A DNA stretch of 64,000 bases from an uncultured Collinsella sp. (GCA_937950325.1 CALFDJ010000001.1:1-64000), one strand, 5' to 3'. Positions 8,291 through 17,253 are shown, counted from the first letter of the stretch. Numbers and translations: made by a program. The notes: generated from the sequence alone by a model not told the origin.

Positions 8291-11095
8291 CTATAGCGAA
8301 ACGGATCCGTTTTTCTTGATGCGGGCGAGTATGTTTTTGAGCTTGTTAAAGTCGAGCGGTTTGGACAGATGGGCGTTCATGCCGGCATCGTGTGCCGCCT
8401 GGGCGTCTTCGGCAAAGGCGTTGGCGGTGAGCGCGATGATGGGGATATCGGCTGCATCGACCTTCTCGCTCAGACGAATCACGCGGGTTGCCTCGTAGCC
8501 GTCCATGTCCGGCATCATGATGTCCATCAAAATGGCATCGAAGCTGCCGGCGGGATGCGACAGGTACAGATCGACGACTTCGTTGCCGTTGGCGGCGCGG
8601 GTGACCACGATGCCCTCGGATTCTAGCAGCGCCTGGGCAATCTCGGCATTCAATTCGTTGTCTTCGGCGAGCAGCACGTTCATGTCGGCGAGCGAGCAGT
8701 CGGGCGCACTCTCAACCGTATTCGCCCGCGCCTGGGGATTCTCGTCGATATCGAGCGGAATCTCCACGTAGAACGAGGTGCCCACATGGAGCTCACTGGT
8801 GACTTCGATGGTGCCGCCCATCAGTTCAATAAGCGACTTGACGATTGGCATGCCCATGCCGGTTCCTTGGAACTTGCTGCGCGCATCGTCACCTTCTTGG
8901 GCAAACGGCTCATAGATATGCTTTAAAAACTTGGGAGTCATGCCAATGCCGGTATCCGAAACGCTAAAGCAAAAGAGCGCGCGCCCGTTATCGAGTGGCT
9001 TGGTCTTTGAGCTAAAGGTGACGGAGCCGCCATGCTTGTTGTACTTAATGCTGTTGTCTAACAGGTTGATCATGATCTGTCGGATATGGGTGGGACTGCC
9101 GATCATGTATGGCCCCGTGGCGTACGGCAGACTATTGTCCTGCATGGTGATGCCGTTACTGGACGCGCGGAGCTTGCACAGAACCAGCGTATTGTCACAG
9201 AGCTCTTTGAGGTTAAAAGGCGCATGCTCCAGTGTTAGCTTGCGGTCTTCGATTTTGCCCATCTCGAGGATGTCATTGATCAGCGAGAGCAGGTGATTGG
9301 CGGCAACGCGCGCCTTGGCACGGCTCTCGCGGGCGACCTGGATATCGCCTTCCTTCAATTCCTCGATCTCGATAAGGCCCAGGATACCGTTGAGCGGCGT
9401 TCGGATGTCGTGGCTCATGCGCGTGAGGAATGCCGTCTTAGCGGAGTTGGCAGCGTCGGCTTTTTTGCGCTCGGTTCGAGCGCGCACGAGCGCCCAGATG
9501 AGCAGGACGATACCGACCGACAACATACCGATGAGGGCAGCTGCAACGGCGGCACGGTTGCGATAAAGGAATTGAAGCGTGTTGGATTCCTGGGCCGTGT
9601 ACGACGTGGAGGAGTAATTGCTTGCGGAGAGCGATTCTCCGGCATTGATGATGCCCTTGTTGATGATTCCCAGCAGCTCGGGCTTTCCGCGCGAAATCCA
9701 GCACGAGAGCTCACAGGTGTCAGGGAGCTCGGCCGTCTCGTAACCTTCGAGATCATAACGGTCGCCGATGGTTTTTATGCGTGAGCTGGGAGCGACGATG
9801 CAGTGCGCCGTTCCCTTCCTGAGGGCGTCGAACGCTTCATCGTCGGATTGGTATTCGGTCACGGTCGCTGTGGGGAACAGACTTTCAAGTGCATTTTTGT
9901 TGACAAACGATGATTTGGTACAGGCGATGCTCTGAAGGTCTTTGTTCAGGTCGCTGCCGGTGTGGATGGCGGTGAGGGACACGGTCCCCAACGATGCCGA
10001 CTGCACAACGCCTGATTGCTCGGCAAACCAGTAATCTCGGTATACCGGCAGCGCAACGTCTATGCTTCCCTTTGACAGGGCCTTTGACATCATCTTGTAG
10101 CTATCAAAGGCGACGGTTTTGACCGTAATGCCAAATTTATCGTGCAACGTCGTCGCAAGCGATGCGAGCGAGCCTTCCATTTCGCCGTCTTCGTCTTCGT
10201 TGCAGTAGGGGAGTTTGCCCGTAATGTAGCCGAGCGTGATGGTGTTGTCATTTGCTTTGAGCCAGGAACGTTCGGGGCCGTTGAGCGATGATGAACCGCT
10301 GTTTTGGACCGAGTAGTTAGATTTGACTTCGTCGATATAGCGTGGGTTGACGCGGGCGATTGCCGACATGGCGGCATTGATGTCGTCCATCAGGTCGGGG
10401 CGGCTTTTGGGGACGGCAAAGTAGTAGTCGCTCGAACCAATGTAGAACATGGGGGAGGCGCTGGGCGACGAAATGGTGTCGTTCATGATGACGGCATCGA
10501 CCTCGTTGTTTGCGAGCGCGTCAAAGAGGGCGCCGCCAGTGTCGATTTCTTTATAGGTGCAGGTAATGCCTTCGTTGGCGAGCCACTGCTTGCCAACGAA
10601 GGTTTGCATAACGCTGGGGTTGCAGCCGATAGTGAGACCCTGGAGTGCTTGAGGGTCACCCTTTGCGAGGTCGTCACGGTCGGGCCTGGCGTAGATGTAG
10701 TAGCGCTCGGTGCCCTCGGGGTTCGAGGAAAAGAGCAGCTTTTGGGCGCGTTCCTCGGAGTAGGAGATGTTGGGCATGAGGTCGATTTCGCCCGCCTCGA
10801 GCATGTCCATAAGCTCGGTGAAGGTGCCGGAGACATATTCGTACTGCCAGCCGGGCGTATAGTACGACAGGGTCTGGAGGTACTCATAGCCCCATCCCGA
10901 GAGACGCTCGCCGGGGGTGCCGTCCTGGAAGCCCTCGTTGCTGACGAGCCAGCCGACACGGACCGTCTTGACTTGCTGATCGGAGTCGGCGGCAAAGGCA
11001 GGGGCGGGCGCGACGGCGCTCAGTACGGCGAGCGCGGTAAGCGCAACGGCCAAGGCGCGATATATAGCTGAACGAAGGACAGTGGCAGCTCTCAC
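8291..11095 (-). CDS. BvgS-like hybrid kinase with two fused solute-binding domains
   Basis: This 934-residue protein starts with a signal sequence (cleavage near AFAAD, residue 35), then two family 3 solute-binding domains in tandem (about 40-270 and 280-490), one transmembrane helix (about 508-530), HisKA with His562 in MSHDIRTPLNGI, an ATPase domain (NSIKYNKHGG, GTGMGMPI) and a receiver with Asp858 in LMDIMMPD. This is the EvgS/BvgS plan without their phosphotransfer domain. The start is GTG, with AGGA six bases upstream. It is the fused counterpart of the split lipoprotein/kinase pair at 4640-7698. No response regulator with an output domain lies nearby. Ligand unknown. Confidence 0.92.
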   Translation of the reverse strand: MRAATVLRSAIYRALAVALTALAVLSAVAPAPAFAADSDQQVKTVRVGWLVSNEGFQDGTPGERLSGWGYEYLQTLSYYTPGWQYEYVSGTFTELMDMLEAGEIDLMPNISYSEERAQKLLFSSNPEGTERYYIYARPDRDDLAKGDPQALQGLTIGCNPSVMQTFVGKQWLANEGITCTYKEIDTGGALFDALANNEVDAVIMNDTISSPSASPMFYIGSSDYYFAVPKSRPDLMDDINAAMSAIARVNPRYIDEVKSNYSVQNSGSSSLNGPERSWLKANDNTITLGYITGKLPYCNEDEDGEMEGSLASLATTLHDKFGITVKTVAFDSYKMMSKALSKGSIDVALPVYRDYWFAEQSGVVQSASLGTVSLTAIHTGSDLNKDLQSIACTKSSFVNKNALESLFPTATVTEYQSDDEAFDALRKGTAHCIVAPSSRIKTIGDRYDLEGYETAELPDTCELSCWISRGKPELLGIINKGIINAGESLSASNYSSTSYTAQESNTLQFLYRNRAAVAAALIGMLSVGIVLLIWALVRARTERKKADAANSAKTAFLTRMSHDIRTPLNGILGLIEIEELKEGDIQVARESRAKARVAANHLLSLINDILEMGKIEDRKLTLEHAPFNLKELCDNTLVLCKLRASSNGITMQDNSLPYATGPYMIGSPTHIRQIMINLLDNSIKYNKHGGSVTFSSKTKPLDNGRALFCFSVSDTGIGMTPKFLKHIYEPFAQEGDDARSKFQGTGMGMPIVKSLIELMGGTIEVTSELHVGTSFYVEIPLDIDENPQARANTVESAPDCSLADMNVLLAEDNELNAEIAQALLESEGIVVTRAANGNEVVDLYLSHPAGSFDAILMDIMMPDMDGYEATRVIRLSEKVDAADIPIIALTANAFAEDAQAAHDAGMNAHLSKPLDFNKLKNILARIKKNGSVSL

Positions 11096-11182
11096 ATGTA
11101 ATCCTAACGAATCGAGACATTACCGCATAAGGATACCAGCTCAGCCTGCCCAGCCGGCAGCAGCACCGCTAAACGGTTCCGC

Positions 11183-11213
11183 CCGGCAGTTGGGGACAGT
11201 CCCTTTCTGCCGG
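11183..11213. repeat. two-tier palindrome, CCGGCAG arm version
   Basis: Outer arms CCGGCAG/CTGCCGG enclose an inner GGGACAGTCCC palindrome. This is one member of a dispersed family; see also 11210, 25231, 30997, 34725, 35981 and 46711. Confidence 0.65.
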
Positions 11214-11240
11214 CACAAAAGGAACGTCCCTAACTGACGG
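11210..11240. repeat. two-tier palindrome, second overlapping copy
   Basis: It overlaps the preceding copy by four bases. Outer arms are imperfect (CCGTCA/TGCCGG on the minus strand) and the core reads GGGACGTTCC. It sits about 50 bp before the K+ channel start. Confidence 0.5.
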
Positions 11241-11292
11241 TTGTGGGACAATACCGAGCGAACGTGATTGGTTGTCCGTGGAAGGGGTCGCG

Positions 11293-11718
11293 ATGAAAAA
11301 GCTCAGGACGCTTGCCGACGTGTTGCGCCAGGCGGGCTTCGTGCGCATTACGGAGCTGTTCCTCGTCTTCTATCTGCTGTGCTCGACGGCCGTCTGGCTG
11401 TCCGAGCCCACGACCCTCACGTTTGGCGATGGCCTGTGGTTTAGCTTTGAGACGGTCTCGACCATCGGCTTTGGCGACATTCCGGCCGAAACGCCGGTTG
11501 CCCGCGCCATTACCGTCGTCTTGAGCGTCATCAGCATCTTCTATATCGCCATGCTCACGGGCGTGGCGGTGAACTACTGCAATACGCTTATCAAGATGCG
11601 TCAAAAGGACACCATGGCGCGCTTTATGGATGATCTGGAGCATTTGGAAGAGCTCGATCGCGACGAGCTCGCCGATCTTTCGCGTCGCGTGCGCGAGTAT
11701 CGTCGACGTCAGCGCTAA
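11293..11718 (+). CDS. two-TM potassium channel
   Basis: This 141-residue protein is a minimal ion-channel (Ion_trans_2) subunit. TM1 is about residues 22-38, the pore helix follows, the selectivity filter reads TIGFGD, and TM2 is about 77-102. The C-terminal 40 residues are highly charged and likely coiled-coil, helping tetramer assembly. No ligand-binding RCK domain is attached, unlike most bacterial K+ channels. The start at 11293 is set by GGAAGGGG. It heads a run of same-strand genes (LOG protein, ClC channel, EFR1 protein), but the 125-bp gap before the ClC gene suggests separate promoters. Confidence 0.88.
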   Translation: MKKLRTLADVLRQAGFVRITELFLVFYLLCSTAVWLSEPTTLTFGDGLWFSFETVSTIGFGDIPAETPVARAITVVLSVISIFYIAMLTGVAVNYCNTLIKMRQKDTMARFMDDLEHLEELDRDELADLSRRVREYRRRQR

Positions 11719-11752
11719 GACGAACGTCGTGCGCCACAACAGGGAGACAAAT

Positions 11753-12286
11753 ATGAACATCACCGTGTACCTGGGTGCCAACACTGGCAATGACCCGGCG
11801 TTTCTGCCCGCGGTGCAGGAGCTGGGCAACTGGATTGGCGCCAATGGACACGCGCTGGTATACGGCGGGTCCAAATCGGGCCTGATGGGCGCGCTCGCCG
11901 ATAGCGTGCTCGATGCTGGCGGACACGTGACGGGTGTGGAGCCGAGCTTTTTTATCGAGGCCGAGTTTCAACATGACGGTATCGACGACCTCATCGTGAC
12001 GAGCGATATGGCCGAGCGCAAGGCCAAGATGATTGAGCTCGGCGATGCGTTCATCGCCTTTCCCGGTGGGACGGGCACGCTCGAGGAGATTGCCGAGGTC
12101 ATGTCCGCGGTGTCGTTGGGGCACCTGAATGCTCCGTGCATCCTGTATAACCTAGACGGTTACTACAACGACCTCAAGGCGCTGCTCGGGCACATGATCA
12201 ATAAGGGTTTATCGAGCCCGCAGCGCCAGCACGGCATCTACTTTGCCGACGATTTGCGCGAGATTGCCTCGATTATCAACGGTTAA
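11753..12286 (+). CDS. LOG-family (TIGR00730) Rossmann-fold protein
   Basis: This 177-residue protein shows the signature FPGGTGTLEEIAEV and the N-terminal YLGANTGNDPAF/YGGSKSGLMGALAD loops of the lysine-decarboxylase-like fold. In plants and some actinobacteria these enzymes are cytokinin nucleotide phosphoribohydrolases that release the base from nucleoside 5'-monophosphates; the bacterial role is often unclear. The ATG at 11753 follows AGGGAG. It sits 34 bp after the K+ channel and may share its transcript. Confidence 0.85.
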   Translation: MNITVYLGANTGNDPAFLPAVQELGNWIGANGHALVYGGSKSGLMGALADSVLDAGGHVTGVEPSFFIEAEFQHDGIDDLIVTSDMAERKAKMIELGDAFIAFPGGTGTLEEIAEVMSAVSLGHLNAPCILYNLDGYYNDLKALLGHMINKGLSSPQRQHGIYFADDLREIASIING

Positions 12287-12411
12287 GTCTTGAGCCTACT
12301 CCACTATGACTCCCAATGGTGCCGTTTGCAGCGCGGATGGTTCGTTCGTTCGGGCAACGCTCGCTCTACAATAAAACATAACTATGTCGACTTTGACCGC
12401 GGGAGGACCCG

Positions 12412-13701
12412 ATGGATAACCTTGCCAAACCCACAAACCGCGCGCTGTTTTTAGTTAGCGTTGCCGTGACCGGTGCGTTCGCAGGTGCCGCGGTCTGGCT
12501 GTTCTTTTTTGCGATGGAGCACGGTATCGACTATCTATGGACCGAGATTCCGTACGCGCTGGGCGTCGCTTCGCCCGAGCTTGCCAGCGGCCCGTTTGGC
12601 TTTTTGCCGTACCCGTTTTTTGTCTGCCTGCTGGGCGGCCTGTTAATCGGTCTGTACGAAAAGATGACAGGCACCAAGACCGATGACCTCAATCAGGTCA
12701 TGGCCAAGGTCAAGCAAGACGGGCGCTACCCGTACGACAACCTGGGCAAGCTTTCGCTCGCGGCGTTGCTGCCGCTGCTGTTTGGCGGAAGTATTGGACC
12801 GGAGGCCGGCCTGACCGGCGTTATCGCGGGTCTGTGCAGCTGGGTTGGCGATCGTATGCGTCGCTTTGGCGCCGAGTTTAGGGAGCTCACGCTGCTGGGT
12901 ACCCAGGCTGCCCTGACGGCGCTCTTTACCGCGCCCGTCTTTGGCTTTGTGGCACCGCTTGCCGGTAGCGCCGACGGCGACGAGGGCTCTGCGTCCGACG
13001 AGATCACGATCAAGCTGCCCAAGGCGCAAAAGACGGTGGTCTACGGCATTGCGATTGCCGGCGGCCTGGGCACCTACCTGCTGCTCGGCCAGCTTGTGGG
13101 CGGCGGCATGGGCATGCCCAGGTTCGAGGCCGCCGAGGTAGGCAATCTGGAGCTTACCTGGCTCATTCCTCTGTCGCTGATCGGAACAATCTGCGGCTGG
13201 CTGTACTTTGTCTCTGAGCACGCGAGCGAAGCGCTTGCCCATGCCATAGGGGAGCGTCCTGTCGTCAAGGCCATGCTAGCCGGTCTGGCGCTCGCCATCT
13301 GCGGCACGGTCCTGCCCTACACCATGTTTGCCGGCGAGATCCAGGCCGACGTGCTCATGGAAACCTACCTGACCATTCCCGCTGGCGTGCTTATCGCGAC
13401 CGGTCTTGTTAAGGCCATGCTGACGCCCGCCCTCATCAACCTTGGTTGGCGCGGCGGCCACTTCTTCCCGGTTATCTTCTCGGGCGTAAGCCTGGGCTAC
13501 GGCCTTGCCATCCTCACCGGCGCCGATCCGGTCTTTTGCGTCGCCGTCTGCACGGCATCGACGATGGGTGCGGTCATGCGTCAGCCGGTCATGGTCGTGG
13601 GCCTGCTGCTCATGTGCTTCCCACTCAAGGGTATCGTCTGCATGATCATCGCGGCCGTCATCGCCGCCGGCATTCCACTGCCCAAGCCGCTGCGCAAGTA
13701 G
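12412..13701 (+). CDS. ClC-family chloride channel or transporter
   Basis: A 429-residue polytopic protein with the ClC motif GGSIGPEAG (the gating Glu region) around residue 125 and GGHFFP near residue 350, which stands where other family members have GxFxP. Ten or more hydrophobic segments are evident. The cytosolic CBS domains are absent. The protein is shorter than E. coli ClcA (about 470) and the first motif (GSGIP) is not obvious, so it belongs to a divergent branch. A TACAAT box at 12366-12371 and a GGAGG before the ATG support an own promoter. Likely role: anion or fluoride/chloride movement across the cytoplasmic membrane. Confidence 0.82.
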   Translation: MDNLAKPTNRALFLVSVAVTGAFAGAAVWLFFFAMEHGIDYLWTEIPYALGVASPELASGPFGFLPYPFFVCLLGGLLIGLYEKMTGTKTDDLNQVMAKVKQDGRYPYDNLGKLSLAALLPLLFGGSIGPEAGLTGVIAGLCSWVGDRMRRFGAEFRELTLLGTQAALTALFTAPVFGFVAPLAGSADGDEGSASDEITIKLPKAQKTVVYGIAIAGGLGTYLLLGQLVGGGMGMPRFEAAEVGNLELTWLIPLSLIGTICGWLYFVSEHASEALAHAIGERPVVKAMLAGLALAICGTVLPYTMFAGEIQADVLMETYLTIPAGVLIATGLVKAMLTPALINLGWRGGHFFPVIFSGVSLGYGLAILTGADPVFCVAVCTASTMGAVMRQPVMVVGLLLMCFPLKGIVCMIIAAVIAAGIPLPKPLRK

Positions 13702-13736
13702 CGCGGTTTTTCACGAGTCAATTCCAGGGGTACGAG

Positions 13737-14528
13737 ATGATCCTGTACTTTAGCGCGACAGGGAACAGCGAGCATGTGGCGCGTCGCATTGCAGCGGCGA
13801 CAAGCGATAAAGTTATGTCGATTGAGCGCTTTGATGCCGAGATCCTTCACCTTGCTGTGATGGAAGGCCCCTGTCGGCTGGGGTTTGTCGCCCCGGTATA
13901 CGCCTGGGGCTTGCCGACGCCAATAATCGAGTTTTTGAAGACTGTCGACCTATCGGTTGCTGCCGGCACAAAGGGCGGCGAGCGCCCCTATACGTTCTAT
14001 GTCTCGACATATGGTTCGACGACCGGGCAATCGGCCAAGTTCGCCCGCGATCTGCTACACGAGCGTGGGCTCGAGTTAGATGCGGCGATGAGCGTCAAGA
14101 TGCCCGATACCTGGACGCCTGTTTTCGACCTGTCTGACCCTCAAAAGGTTGAGGGTATCAATAGAGCTGCCGAGGCGCAGATTGATGCCGTGATCGAGGC
14201 GGTGCGGGCACGCCGCACGGGCAACATGATGCGCCATCGCGTGCCTTTGTTTGCATCGTGCGCGTATCACGCAATTGGGCTGCCGCGCATGCAACAGACG
14301 AGCAAGTTTGCCGTCGATGCCGATCGCTGCATCGGCTGCGGCCTGTGTGCCAAGCGCTGCCCCATGGCGGCGATTGAGATGCGCGACGGCCTTCCCGTCT
14401 GGACAAAGTCGGAGTGCGCCGCCTGCCTTCGTTGCCTGCACTGTTGTCCCAAATTTGCCATCTCGCACGGTAAGCGCACGGCATCCCACGGTCAGTACAG
14501 GCATCCCAAGCTCGGCGTGAGGATGTAA
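13737..14528 (+). CDS. EFR1-type flavodoxin-ferredoxin protein
   Basis: A 263-residue protein joins an N-terminal flavodoxin fold (LYFSATGNSEHVAR phosphate loop, about residues 3-16) to a C-terminal 2[4Fe-4S] ferredoxin module with CIGCGLCAKRCP and CAACLRCLHCCP. This is the EFR1 family common in anaerobic gut bacteria, thought to shuttle electrons between FMN and iron-sulfur clusters. The ATG at 13737 has AGGGG upstream. It begins 35 bp after the ClC gene and ends before a GC-rich terminator. Redox partner unknown. Confidence 0.88.
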   Translation: MILYFSATGNSEHVARRIAAATSDKVMSIERFDAEILHLAVMEGPCRLGFVAPVYAWGLPTPIIEFLKTVDLSVAAGTKGGERPYTFYVSTYGSTTGQSAKFARDLLHERGLELDAAMSVKMPDTWTPVFDLSDPQKVEGINRAAEAQIDAVIEAVRARRTGNMMRHRVPLFASCAYHAIGLPRMQQTSKFAVDADRCIGCGLCAKRCPMAAIEMRDGLPVWTKSECAACLRCLHCCPKFAISHGKRTASHGQYRHPKLGVRM

Positions 14529-14566
14529 CGGCTGCTGCCATTTTCCAAAACTCATGAAGAAAGAAG

Positions 14567-14600
14567 CCGCGCGAGGCCGCATCCCTACGGCCCCGCGCGG
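14567..14600. terminator. GC-rich terminator
   Basis: A 13-bp stem with one mismatch (CCGCGCGAGGCCG against CGGCCCCGCGCGG) is followed on the plus strand by TTGTCGTTT. It ends the EFR1 transcript and overlaps the 3' end of the EamA remnant. Confidence 0.65.
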
Positions 14601-14782
14601 TTGTCGTTTAGAGTTTTCTCAGCACAATGGCGATGGTGTTTTGCACAGGCGAAAACGAGCGCCACGCAGATACGGATGGCGGTTGCGACATCGGAGTCGG
14701 TCTGCTTGATGCCGCATTTGGCCAGGACAGATGTGATGCCGGCAAAGAAAGCCGACACAAATGCTGCTGCGACCCACGACAC
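14585..14782 (-). pseudogene. EamA-family transporter remnant
   Basis: The first 40 or so residues match the start of small EamA/DMT proteins (MSWVAAAFVSAFFAGITSVL, then AKCGIKQTDSDVATAIRI). Such proteins normally continue for four or more helices to about 140 residues. Here the reading frame loses its hydrophobic pattern after ALVFA and runs into a charged tail that ends inside the neighbouring terminator hairpin. The ribosome site (GGGGAGG) and GTG start are still present. The simplest reading is an internal deletion or frameshift that removed the rest of the gene. Not expected to work as a transporter. Confidence 0.65.
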
Positions 14783-15232
14783 GGGTGAAATGCCTCCCCA
14801 AAGGACAACCGCGCCAGATTTACGGCGCTCGTCCGATGATACCGTCCCGCCATGAAGCTTTGATATCGCTGTGGTGAGACAGGGGCCATAGTTCGAGAGG
14901 GCATTTGGTTAAGGCTCGAATCGAAGGTGAATGGTTTTCCGCGAAGTGAACGAGTAAATCTGGACCCCTGGAACATGCACACTTTTTTCGAACGAAACTG
15001 CAGGATTCTTAGACAAAAACCGCAGGAATTGAGTCCTTAAAAATGTCGATGCTACAGGGCACTGTTTTTACTCGTTCACTTCTCGGAAAAGTATTCACCT
15101 TCGATATGCTGACGGTGTCTTTTTGGTTGCCAAGAACTAGACGGCCTGCTGTGAAGGGAGGTGGTGACGCTATGCCGCCTCGTTTCATTGAAAAAATAAG
15201 CGGGGTACCACCTAAGCTTTTTTAGCCGTCGA
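14783..15232. other. 450-bp gene-free stretch
   Basis: No gene is supported here. Most of the stretch is the MITE-like element at 14920-15105; the rest contains a GGAGGTGG-rich segment near 15158 and a TTTTTT tract near 15218 on the plus strand, without a convincing start. Confidence 0.5.
14920..15105. mobile_element. second MITE-like element
   Basis: The two ends are inverted copies: ATCGAAGGTGAAT at the left and its complement at the right. About 37 bp match with 3 mismatches, and similarity weakens but continues inward for about 30 bp more (the GTAAA ... CCCTG ... CAT pattern on both arms). The centre carries two short GCAGGA repeats. It is 186 bp long and without coding capacity. It is unrelated in sequence to the element at 729-971. 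Confidence 0.5.
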
Positions 15233-15931
15233 TTACAGATCGCGTACTCGATAAACCTTGGTGCTGACAGCGCAGCTGATTACACATAGTGCGAGCGCCA
15301 GTACTGCAGTTCCTGCACACAGACAGCCAAGGACGGTGAGATCGGGATTCGCCCCGGCAATCGACATGAGCCAGTTACTGATGGGGTTGGAGGAGCTCAA
15401 CGTGGCAACGGCAAGGCACCAGAGCAGGGCAAACAAGCCAACGGATAGGCGCAGCGCCTCCATGTGTCCAAAGCGAAAGAACAGCGGCTGTGCCAAAAAC
15501 ACCATCATGAGGGAGATGAGCATCGATGCGGCGGAGGCGATTGCGATCTCAAAGACGGTCTGTCCCGTCGACGAGATGCCCGTATGGTCCAAGAACGGAA
15601 GGGCGACAATGTTCAAAAGCACGGCGGCACAGGCCATCATTGCCGAGAAGGCAACGATGCACAGGTAGCGTGCGCAGATGATGTCTTTACGAGAAAGAGG
15701 CAGCGTTGCGCGATAGCGCTCCCAACCGTTTTGATTGTCGAAACCAGCCAGTGAGTTCATGACCATGATAGGCGACATGGCACTGACCGCGCAGGCGCCA
15801 GCACTCATGCCAGAGTCACCGTCCGATGCGTTGGCGAGGGTCAACACGACGAAGATGAACAAGCCGACGCCCGCAATGCTCGGGATAAGCGAGCGAGCGA
15901 TGGCGAGCTCGGACATAAAGGCGCGTTTCAT
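15233..15931 (-). CDS. ABC-2 type transporter permease
   Basis: A 232-residue membrane protein with six predicted helices (for example SLIPSIAGVGLFIFVVLT and MLISLMMVFLAQPLFF). The NQNGWERYRATLPLSRKDII stretch matches the ABC-2 permease group that works with YtrB-like ATPases. Its ATG overlaps the TGA of the ATPase gene (15928-15931), so the two are translationally coupled. It should form the membrane part of an exporter; substrate unknown. The normal repressor of the operon is frameshifted. Confidence 0.85.
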   Translation of the reverse strand: MKRAFMSELAIARSLIPSIAGVGLFIFVVLTLANASDGDSGMSAGACAVSAMSPIMVMNSLAGFDNQNGWERYRATLPLSRKDIICARYLCIVAFSAMMACAAVLLNIVALPFLDHTGISSTGQTVFEIAIASAASMLISLMMVFLAQPLFFRFGHMEALRLSVGLFALLWCLAVATLSSSNPISNWLMSIAGANPDLTVLGCLCAGTAVLALALCVISCAVSTKVYRVRDL

Positions 15932-16809
15932 TTCGAAGCCCCTTTCAGCATGAGGCGAAGATAGTCATCAATAGTTGTCCGATCGCAGGGAATCTCTGGG
16001 AAGGCCTCGAGCGTTTCGCGACGGTTGGGCACGAGTACGTCCACGCTGTAGGCGTGGCGGGCGGCACGGGCACCTTCGACGCAAGCCATAAGTTCGGCGG
16101 CCTGTGCTTGGGTGCAGTGGGCGATGCCGGCACGGTCGGTAATGTCCTCGCGCGGTAGGTCAAAAATAATCGAGCCATTATCGATGCAGATGACGCGGTC
16201 GGCGGCGCGGTCGAGGTCGGACGTAATGTGGCTCGAGAGCAGCACGCTGTGCTGGCCGTCGGCGACAAAGGCAAGCAGCTCATCAAGCAGTTCCTCGCGC
16301 GCCATGGGATCAAGCCCCGCGGTGGCTTCGTCCAAAACGAGCAGCTTTGCCTCGTGGCTGAGCGCGCAGGCAAGCTGCAGCTTCATGCCCATGCCGCGGG
16401 AGAGGTCCTTGACCTTTGCCTTGGGATCGAGGCCAAATCGGTCGATGAATCCGGCGAACGTTTTGCGGTCCCACGTGGGGTACGCCGGGCCTACGAGTGC
16501 CTCGATCTGGCCCACCTTGAGCGTGGAGGGGAAGGGGCATGTGTCCAGGACGAGACCGACGCGGGAGCGCAGGCAGCGCTGTGTCTCATCGGGCGCGTCG
16601 GCGCCACAGTGCTGCCCAAACAGGTGCACCTCGCCGGCATCGAGTTTGATAAGCCCGAGCGCGGCTCGAATGGTCGTCGTCTTGCCGGCGCCATTTGCGC
16701 CCACAAAGCCAACGATCTGGCCAGGCTCCACGGCAAGCGTGACATCATGCAGCGAAAAACGATCGCTCACACGGCGCGATGCACCTTTAAGTTCTAGCAA
16801 GTTTTTCAT
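15928..16809 (-). CDS. ABC transporter ATP-binding protein
   Basis: A 293-residue ATPase with Walker A GANGAGKTT (about residue 37), Q-loop, the signature LSRGMGMKLQL and Walker B LLVLDEAT. The C-terminal 80 residues form the accessory domain typical of single-domain exporters of the YtrB/BcrA class. RBS AAAGG is seven bases before the ATG. It sits 23 bp after the GntR pseudogene and overlaps the permease gene, an arrangement like the Bacillus ytr operon, which responds to cell-wall-active compounds. Confidence 0.9.
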   Translation of the reverse strand: MKNLLELKGASRRVSDRFSLHDVTLAVEPGQIVGFVGANGAGKTTTIRAALGLIKLDAGEVHLFGQHCGADAPDETQRCLRSRVGLVLDTCPFPSTLKVGQIEALVGPAYPTWDRKTFAGFIDRFGLDPKAKVKDLSRGMGMKLQLACALSHEAKLLVLDEATAGLDPMAREELLDELLAFVADGQHSVLLSSHITSDLDRAADRVICIDNGSIIFDLPREDITDRAGIAHCTQAQAAELMACVEGARAARHAYSVDVLVPNRRETLEAFPEIPCDRTTIDDYLRLMLKGASK

Positions 16810-16832
16810 GGTATAGCCTTTCTTGCAGATGG

Positions 16833-17226
16833 CTACTGCATGGTTTCGGGGGCTACCAGGTCGAGCATCTCGTGCAGCTTGTCGCGCGTGACGCCCAAGG
16901 CCTCGGCTTGTTCCGCCGCCTGCGTAAGCAGCTCTTCGATATGGCAGAGCTGGTTTTCACGCAAGAGCTCCTGGTTGCCTTCGGCGACAAAACAGCCTTT
17001 GCCCTGCACGGTGCAGATAAACGGTGCAGATAAACCCAAGCTGCTCCAGGTCGGCATAGGCGCGCTTGGTGGTGATGACGCTCACGCCCAGGTCGCTTGC
17101 GAGCGCACGGATGCTGGGGAGTTTGGCTCCCGCAGCGAGTGCGCCCGAAAGGATCTGAGCTTTGACCTGCGAGGATATTTGCTCGTAGATGGGCTTGTCG
17201 CTCGAATTGGATAGGATGATGTCCAC
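16833..17226 (-). pseudogene. YtrA-type GntR repressor disrupted by a 13-bp duplication
   Basis: The N-terminal part (GTG at 17226, RBS AAGGAG) is a GntR winged helix: KPIYEQISSQVKAQIL, KLPSIRALASDLGVS, TTKRAYADLEQLGF. The protein then leaves frame. A 13-base unit, GGTGCAGATAAAC, is present twice in tandem (17010-17035). Removing one copy in thought restores one frame running ICTV-QGKGCFVAEGNQELL and then a helical tail to 16833, about 126 residues, the normal YtrA length. As written, translation ends about 30 residues after the duplication. DNA binding might survive, but the dimerisation tail is lost. Because it is a direct repeat, the change may be reversible. Confidence 0.85.
17008..17035. 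repeat. 13-bp tandem duplication
   Basis: The period-13 run covers 28 bases and contains GGTGCAGATAAAC twice. It lies inside the GntR gene and shifts the frame by one. Confidence 0.9.
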
Positions 17227-17253
17227 AGCGGCTCCTTAGCTGATGGGCTACAC

